This document shows, one piece after another, positions 57,573-64,000 of a DNA stretch of 64,000 bases. The translations under genes and the position numbers were made by a program. The notes below the pieces were generated by a model. That model searched no databases. It worked only from the letters and a program-made list of their open reading frames with translations, and was not told the origin of the DNA. Positions within the stretch are counted from its first letter, which is position 1; each line of letters starts with the position of its first letter. This DNA is from Cryptomeria japonica (lineage: Eukaryota; Streptophyta; Pinopsida; Cupressales; Cupressaceae): assembly GCF_030272615.1 (NCBI RefSeq), contig NC_081415.1:187003233-187067232 (forward strand). The letters are read 5' to 3'.

Positions 57573-57756
57573 GGTTATGAATTGGTACAACTACAAAATC
57601 TACTAACCTTTGTCATTGATGCCAAAGGGGGAGTAGTAGATGAGAAAATTAAAAAACACAGGGATCACATGCTCAGGGGGAGCTCTCACATTTTTGGTAA
57701 CATTTTTGGTCTACACATTTTTGGATATCTTTTGGAAATTTCTCATGAGTGTTGCC

Positions 57757-57777
57757 ATCAATGCCAAAGGGGGAGAT
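57757..57777 (+). other. Element B polypurine tract
   Basis: ATGCCAAAGGGGGAGAT abuts the 3' LTR. A near copy, GATGCCAAAGGGGGAG, lies at about 57618-57634, about 140 bp upstream. A has the same pair. Confidence 0.78.
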
Positions 57778-58699
57778 TGTTGCCATATGGACACTCCAAT
57801 GAGACATTGTGTGTGATTGAAGGTTTTGTCATTGATGGCAACCTTGCAATCCTATGGCACCGGTGAAGCATTACTCAAGCAACCTTGCAATCCTATGGCA
57901 TCGACAAAGCATTACTCAGGCAACCTTGCAATCCTATGGCACTGGAAAAGCATTACTCAGGCAACCTTGCAATCATATGACACCGGCAAGACATTATACC
58001 AGCAAAGCATTATCAACAAAATCAATCTACATCAGCACCAGCACAAAAGATGTACACTGGCACAGAAGGAAATATGTATACTGGCACAGAGGCCGACAGG
58101 ATTTTTGATATGTAATATTTTTTTTATCATTGTAAGCCGACTTGGCAAATTGTAAAATAACTCTTGTATATAAAAGAGATCATTGTAGGCATTTGTAGGA
58201 TATGGATAGGAAGCATAAATAAATTATAAGGCAGACCTAATGTGTGAATTGTAGGACAAGGGTATATGTAAAGAACAGAGCAAGAACCAGTACTGAATCT
58301 CGCATTGAAGATGCTATTATAAAGCAGTACAGAATATTGGATTTGTGTAAATCCTCATTGTAAGTCAGTGTGACTTCCTATTGAGCAGTGAGCTCTAGGC
58401 AGTTGGCCTTCCTGCATGTGTAGGCCCCTATTGTAAGTAATATTCTCTTATTCGTCAGTAAGTGAATATTGTGGGTCACAAATCCCACTGAGGTTTTTTC
58501 CCACACCAGGTTTCCTCGTTAAACATCTTGTGTTATGGTGTTCTTTTCATGTGGATGTTTTTGATTCTGTTATTTATATTAATTCTTGCATACCGGTATA
58601 CTGTTACTTTATATTTTGCATATTCAATTTTAAGAAAATTTTATTACCGATCAGATACTGATTCACCCCCCCCTCTTAGTATCTGTGGGAACCCTAATA
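57778..58699 (+). repeat. Element B 3' LTR (922 bp)
   Basis: TGTTGCCATATGG ... CCCTAATA; the final CA has become TA. Four 41-bp units (57839-58002) and a TATA box at 58167-58174. Otherwise collinear with 51920-52800. Confidence 0.92.
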
Positions 58700-58704
58700 G
58701 CATA
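58700..58704. repeat. Target site duplication of element B, right (GCATA)
   Basis: Exact copy of 51915-51919; T2 integrase coding resumes here. Confidence 0.93.
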
Positions 58705-58768
58705 TCAGTTGGCTACTTCAAAAGGAGAACTACTAGCAGATCTGATCAACAACATGCACCTCAAGTGA
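58705..58768 (+). pseudogene. T2 integrase C-terminal tail
   Basis: In frame with GSKAY before B, the reading continues QLATSKGELLADLINNMHLK to a stop at 58766-58768. This is the usual end of Tat-like integrases, so the break is purely the insertion of B. Confidence 0.88.
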
Positions 58769-61377
58769 TTTTATACATAAACTATACAGAGCATTAGGCT
58801 CCCATACATACCAGAAAATACCAAAAACATTGAGAAAAATGCTGAAGAAAATACAAAAATATCAAAATAGTAAAGTAAGATCATGCATCCAAATGGTGAA
58901 CAACCTCTTCGGTGGCACCTTGGGTAAGTGCGATGGTGAAAAGCTGGCAAACAAGTGCCACTCGTAAAGGCTATGGCTCCATTATCTTTTAGGCTTATTG
59001 TGATCACATTCATTACATACACACATCCATCCGTCCAAACCATGGCTTGTTATTGATCTGCAATAAAGAGATAGCACTTCATGCCTCTTGCATCCTGCTT
59101 TTCATAGTCATGTCTAAAAAACTACGGGCAATGCCCTAACCTATTTGATGGAAGTGGATTCTACATTGCAGGTGATTCATTGGGTTCATCATTCAAAACT
59201 ATCTCACAAAATCCAAAAACATTCAAAACAATCATCAAAATACCAAAAACATTCAAAATCACAAAATCCAAAAACAACAGAAAACATCAAAAATCAAACA
59301 AAAACATGGCAACACATTGTACATATTCATCTGGGCAGATACCGTGCAAACGTTGTGAAATACTCAAATGATGATCACTTATCAATCAACCAAACAATCA
59401 ACATCAAACACTCCAACTGTCTTCAATAAGGATGCATCCTTCCTTACCAAAACAAAGACAAGATGACATTTTTCTTTGACAAGAAAATTTGTTTAATCTA
59501 TCAAATACTTGATTGATTTAGGGGTTATTCATATCAGGTTCTTACAACATTGTTTGTATGACTTCTGTGCATTATTCTGATGAAATTCTGGGGCATGTAC
59601 TAATGGTGTCTACATGGGAATTTCACTAAGTTATGTGATCTTATGCGAAATGCAATCATAGATCATTACGGCTTGCTGACTACAACATATACCTCGACCA
59701 TCTGAGCATGAACCATTATCGAGGATCCATATTCTTTATTATTTATTCTTTATATATGTTGTTTTGCTTGCAAGTACAATGCTCCATCTTTTGTTCCTTC
59801 TACCTCATCCAACTAGATAAAGGTTTTATCTCTTATTACGATATGAACTTGTCTCAGGATATGATCAGCCTAAGATCAAGGAGGACGATCCAAGTCATGC
59901 ATGAAAGGAGATGATCCTTGTCTGTTCCGCAAGAAATACTTTGGTTAACTCGACCCATTATATCAAGTTGTTTGTATTCACTTGCTATATCAAAATCCAT
60001 GTAAGGAATACTCAGGTCATCTTGAATCATTATGTCAAGATGCTTGTATTCTCTTCCAACATTTTAAAGCTCAATGATGAAAATAGAGCACTATGGATCA
60101 TCATTTCATCTCATCTATATATATTGCATTCTGTTGCATATCACCCATTCACTCATTCATTATTTTTGTGAATAAAGTTAATATGAATAACTATGTGAAA
60201 ATTAAACTGGTCTTGGATACAATCATGACTGAGTACTCTGATACATCATCAGTGCATTAGACAAGGTCTAAACAACCTTGCATTCATTTATCATGATCAT
60301 ATCCTCATCATTACATTTAGTTGTATTTGATTCAAATGCATTTCATATCATTTTTAGTTGTTAAAATTGCATATGGTTTAAAATCATCTAGTTGCATTAA
60401 TCTTTATATATCATTTCATCATTGCATGATCATGATGTTTAGATTCATTCATATGATCAAATTGTTCTTAATTGTATTAGCCATTTACTATGCATTCATC
60501 TAGTGTCAGTTACCGATCATCACTTATCATTTATCATTACATACATTTATTTTTTTATCCATTAGTTAATAAGTGCATTCATTCATCCATTTTAGTGTGT
60601 CTTATTAAATTCATTTTATTTTACTTAGGATTTATTTAGATTGCATTTATTATCCCTTTTTTTAATTGCATTAAGGTACAGTTATTTATTTACCATAAGT
60701 TGCATTATCATTTCATTATCATTTTACTTCATCATATTTTAGGCATTTAACATCATCAAAAACCATTTGTTTCCAGCATTGGTTCGTACATTATACATAT
60801 GCATTCATTTAGAGATCATCATATTAAACATTTGTACTTTACATTTGTTTATCCATGTTACATTCATTTTAAACCATTTAGATGCATACCCATAAATAAA
60901 TCATTCATTTAAGAAAGCATTGCATTAACATCATTGACATATCATTATCTGATCCTTGTCTTAATATAAAGTACAAGATACTATCTATCCCATTTATATA
61001 TCATTATATCATCAAATGCATACATCATCATCATGGCATTCCATACATAAAAAGAAAATACATCAAACAAATCATGCATATATAAACCTGCATTCACATG
61101 TTAGCATGCATATAAAACAACATATAGGAACCATCTCATCAAAGCATACATATAGAAAGTACAACTATCCATCTAAAGCATAAATCATCAAATCATCATC
61201 CTGCATAACATCCATACATATCAAACATGCATATCATCACCAAAAATGGGATCTCCTCATATACATATCATCTCATGTATCAGAGTACAATGAAGTCCAA
61301 AATATCGGCTACCAACAACCATCCAAGATACAGTCCAAAATGACAAAAATATCACAAATACATGCAAAATGCTCTCT
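58769..61377. other. T2 3' non-coding region, AT-rich
   Basis: The start (GGTGGCACCTTGGGTAAG, GGCAAACAAGTGCCAC) resembles post-pol sequence of Tat-like elements. From about 59900 to 61300 the sequence is a low-complexity mosaic of CATTCATT, ATCATCAT and CATATAAA words. No gene was recognised; the open frames here are compositional. Confidence 0.55.
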
Positions 61378-63436
61378 CAGATGCCACTCTGACCAGATGC
61401 TGCACCACTATCACCACCTGCTCGCCCACTGGTCCTAGCATCCCTTGATCTATCTCTCCATGGAGAACCCATCAAACCCCCACTAGCTCTAGCATCCTCT
61501 GATCTATCTCTCTACAAGGTACGCATCACACCCCCACTGCTCTGCATCCTCTGTGATCACTCTGATCTGGCCTCCTACATCTGTGAATAACTCAATGCCC
61601 GCTGACTAGATGGTACCACCTACTCATATAGGCCCCGCCAGTAAACCACCTCCTCACATGCTCTCCGTATCTCCCTCACCAATGCCTCCACAGATGGCCC
61701 CTGTACATGTGCTCCCTCCAAAACTCTCACTCTTGCTTGCAACTAGCTCAACCTATCCATCACCTGATCTCTCTCTTGCAGCACTACAGTCAGCTCTGAC
61801 TCTCGTGCAAATAGCTGCACATCTCTAGTTGCAACCTCCACCTCCAAATCCTCCGCCCGTGTCTCGAATGCATCAATTCGAGACTACAAATGTACTATCA
61901 GTCGCTCCCGCATATCTCTACCTGATCCCTCTCCTATCTCCATAGTTGCCTCACTAGTATCTCCCTCTCCAGTGGCTCTCTCCCCTCTATCCATTGGTAT
62001 CTCCCTCTCCATACCTCTCCCAGCCAATCTAACTCCTCACTGCATCAACGGTCCCTGCGATATCCATAGTGGCAATCCGCTCTCCCTCTCCACTAGATCC
62101 GACTACCCAAACCACCAAATCCATCACCTCCTCCACCTCGACCACCTCCCCCATCCCCCCCTCCTCTTCCATCCTCTCCTCCTCCATCTCCATCATCTCC
62201 TCTCCCTCATCCAACTATCTTAGGTCCTCGACCCCCTCTCCTCCTCCATCCCCTATCATCCTCAAAATCAGGCATCAACTCCATCGGATCTGATATCCGA
62301 AGAATTGAATGAGTCACCATATACTTCGTGTACTCATCCGATACCCCTACATCCACCACCCTCAGTTGTATATCCAAAGGTCTCACCTGCAGCATCCGAA
62401 ACTCTTCTAGTGCCTAATCATATGAAAGTACTGGCCCCCATGCATATCTCTCTTGGACCACTCTGGCATACTCCCTTGATCCCCTAAGCAGTCCCTGTTG
62501 CTGTCCAAACTACCTCATAACTCTACCTGGCACCTGTCTCTCTACATGATACGAGGTCCTCCCAATAAGGAATTGGTTCATAAATACATATGGCATTGCC
62601 TTCACATCATCATCCCAGGGCTCGCACTCTAGATAGGGTCTCCATATCATTGCATCAAGATCATCCAATGCCTGCCACCACCACTCTAACTTCCCCAGGT
62701 GGGGCTAACTCATCATACCACTGTACATAAACATATATGGCTAGTCCACTGCTCAGAATCTGAGACTCACTGGTTGAGTCACTGGTAAGTGCTCCCATGC
62801 CCAAATATGTAGTAGCATCACTCCCACTGCTAATGAGCCCCTCCTGTGATTTACCACCTCATGTAACTCCTGATATAGGTGCGCCAACACACACGGTCCC
62901 CAGGAAAATCAGGTCCCCTCTGTAATCATCATCTCGATCACCTGCCTCCAACCAACGACCAAACCATGTGATCGCTTATCCGGGCACAGTAGTCCTCCCA
63001 CAATGCTTGACAAAACTGCTGATAAAGGCTCTTATAATGCAGCGATATCCTCCCAGGCAATGGAGCCATCATCAATGTACACATCCTCATCAAAGAATCT
63101 CTGTACTGCTAGAGTCCTCCATGATCTCTCATATGTGACCAGCTCCCCTCGAATCAGAATACGTAGGATGCGCCACACATCCTCCAGTGTCACAGTCATC
63201 TCCCCCTGCGCCAAGTGAAACATGCATGTCTCACTATGCCAGCGCTTTGCCAAGGCTATAATCAAACCATGATTAATCTGAATCATGAGCATATGCATCA
63301 CATCATATAGCCTAGTCGCTGCAATACAATCAATCTGGGCCTCTGTCAGCCGATCTCGTAGCCCCTATGTAGCGGGATGTCGCTCGCGCAACTGTAAGAT
63401 GCATAGATCCTCCTGCACATGTGCATCACCCATCAT
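61378..63436 (-). pseudogene. Plant mobile domain (PMD) protein, antisense to T2
   Basis: It starts MMGDAHVQEDLCILQLRERH at 63436. PMD landmarks follow: LYDVMHMLMIQINHGLIIAL, KRWHSETCMFHLAQGEMTVT, VWRILRILI (about 63050-63330), AHLYQELHEVVNHRRGSLAV, LLHIWAWEHLPV (about 62800), then IWRPYLECEPWDDD, MPYVFMNQFLIGRTSYHVER and PGRVMR (about 62510-62660). The C-terminal part is Glu/Met/Gly-rich and then coiled-coil-like with Arg/Asp/Ser repeats to about 61378, roughly 686 codons in all. Stops and frame changes are frequent. PMD proteins (Arabidopsis MAIN/MAIL1 family) occur both as host genes and as extra ORFs in retroelements. Here the gene is either an antisense extra ORF of T2 or part of another minus-strand element. 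Confidence 0.82.
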
Positions 63437-63669
63437 CAGTTGTTTTGTTTCAATTTTTCTTAAGTTTAAACCTAGACTATCAACAAATACTTTGATCAAG
63501 TATCTTCCGGTCTCAACAAGTAAGCAATCATGGCACACCTAGACTTCAACAGGCATTTGTCCTAATGACCTAAGTCTCATCAGGGCTGCTATGGTTCAAA
63601 ACAACTCCCACTTCACATTGCCATCCATCCATCATTGGCATCGGGAAATTTTTGTCACATAAACTGGGG

Positions 63670-64000
63670 CATCTCTTATCTTGCAGACAAAAGTACTAAA
63701 ACCCTAACAAAAGCGCCAAACCCCTAACAATAGCACTTAATCAGCTATGCAAAAGTCCTCAAACTATACAAACGCTACAACAGCTATACAATAGCGCTGC
63801 TCAAAGACAAAAGCGCTCAATTGATCCCCCAATAGCGGTAAATAGACAATAGCGCCTAAACATGCATACAATAGTGCTAGAACTTTGCAAAAGTGCTCAA
63901 ACAATGGCACAATAGTGCCATTGCAGCACAAAAACACTAGTTAATTGGAAAAAAACACTCAAACATAGTTTCAGCGCTATTGTCCTAACTCAACTTGGAC
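63670..64000 (-). repeat. GCGCTATTG-type motif array upstream of the PMD gene
   Basis: On the minus strand AGCGCTATTG, GCGCTTTTG, GTGCTATTG and GCACTTTTG variants occur about fifteen times, oriented toward the PMD gene. They are the same motifs as in the T1 and T2 leaders. The array runs to the window edge. Confidence 0.7.

Larger units (their letters stand above)
51920..58699 (+). mobile_element. Element B: non-autonomous LTR retrotransposon, same group as A
   Basis: 6,780 bp: LTRs 51920-52800 and 57778-58699, initiator-Met primer site, gag-like gene, ORF2, two purine tracts and GCATA duplications. No RT, RNase H, integrase or protease motifs were found. ORF2 and gag align collinearly with element A. 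LTRs differ by a few percent plus one 41-bp repeat unit, so it is younger than A. Insertion into the dead T2 integrase dates it after T2. Confidence 0.93.
40522..64000 (+). mobile_element. T2: Tat-like Ty3/gypsy LTR retrotransposon (nested with element B)
   Basis: The order is 5' LTR (40522-41951), primer site, long leader, ORF1, gag, protease, G-patch, RT, RNase H, second RNase H, integrase, integrase tail after element B (58705-58768), then a long 3' region. No copy of the 5' LTR was found before the window end, so the element should extend past 64000, or its 3' part has been replaced. A PMD gene lies antisense in the 3' region. Many in-frame stops show it is dead. Five bases before the LTR are GGTTG. 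Confidence 0.82.

Noticed and set aside
59145-59429. 94-codon open frame after T2 pol
   Set aside because: It is Lys/Asn/His-rich from CAAAAACATTCA-type repeats, with an overlapping open frame in another phase; no support for coding.
62029-62293. Open frames on the plus strand across the PMD region
   Set aside because: They are Ser/Pro-rich shadows of the acidic C-terminal part of the antisense PMD gene.

Overview
This 64 kb window is repeat-dominated nuclear DNA of a land plant: AT-rich, with almost no single-copy coding sequence and several layers of nested LTR retrotransposons. The size of the intergenic repeats and the mix of Tat-like Ty3/gypsy elements, non-autonomous elements and a TRIM fit a large plant genome. 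A gymnosperm is possible, but the window does not settle this.

Layout. (1) 1-9312, minus strand: the 5' two thirds of a decayed Ty3/gypsy Tat-like element (called T1), ending in an LTR-like block with 195-bp inverted ends. (2) 9293-9620: a chromodomain-bearing integrase tail of an older gypsy element. (3) 11080-13222: a non-coding dispersed repeat, copy A. (4) 13263-28186, minus strand: a non-autonomous LTR retrotransposon (element A) with an initiator-Met primer site, a gag-like gene with four zinc knuckles, and a second long reading frame of unknown function, but no reverse transcriptase or integrase. Inside its left LTR sits element C (13278-21072, plus strand), structurally complete, bounded by TCAGT duplications and carrying one intact 1139-codon gag/protease-like ORF. 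(5) 28187-34884: pyrimidine-rich stretches, a tandem repeat cluster and a solo LTR with ATAAT duplications. (6) 34885-38184: copy B of the dispersed repeat, interrupted by a three-LTR, 5S-rRNA-derived, Cassandra-like TRIM. (7) 38944-39147: an exon-like fragment of an R2R3-MYB gene. (8) 40522 to the window end, plus strand: a second Tat-like element (T2) with LTR, primer site, ORF1, gag, protease, G-patch, RT, two RNases H and integrase. Its integrase tail is split by element B (51920-58699, GCATA duplications), which belongs to the same non-autonomous group as A. Downstream of T2 pol, on the opposite strand, lies a decayed plant mobile domain (PMD) gene.

How the parts relate. T1 and T2 share gene order, a short ORF before gag and conserved leader motifs. 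C has a related gag and T2-type primer site but no pol, so it must have moved with enzymes supplied in trans. A and B share a primer site, gag, an approximately 1,075-codon ORF2 and a duplicated purine tract, and also need outside enzymes. Nesting gives relative ages: A before C, and T2 before B. The best candidate for an undescribed system is the A/B family with its conserved second reading frame. The PMD gene antisense to T2, and the AGCGCT-rich leaders in front of both T2 coding units, come next.
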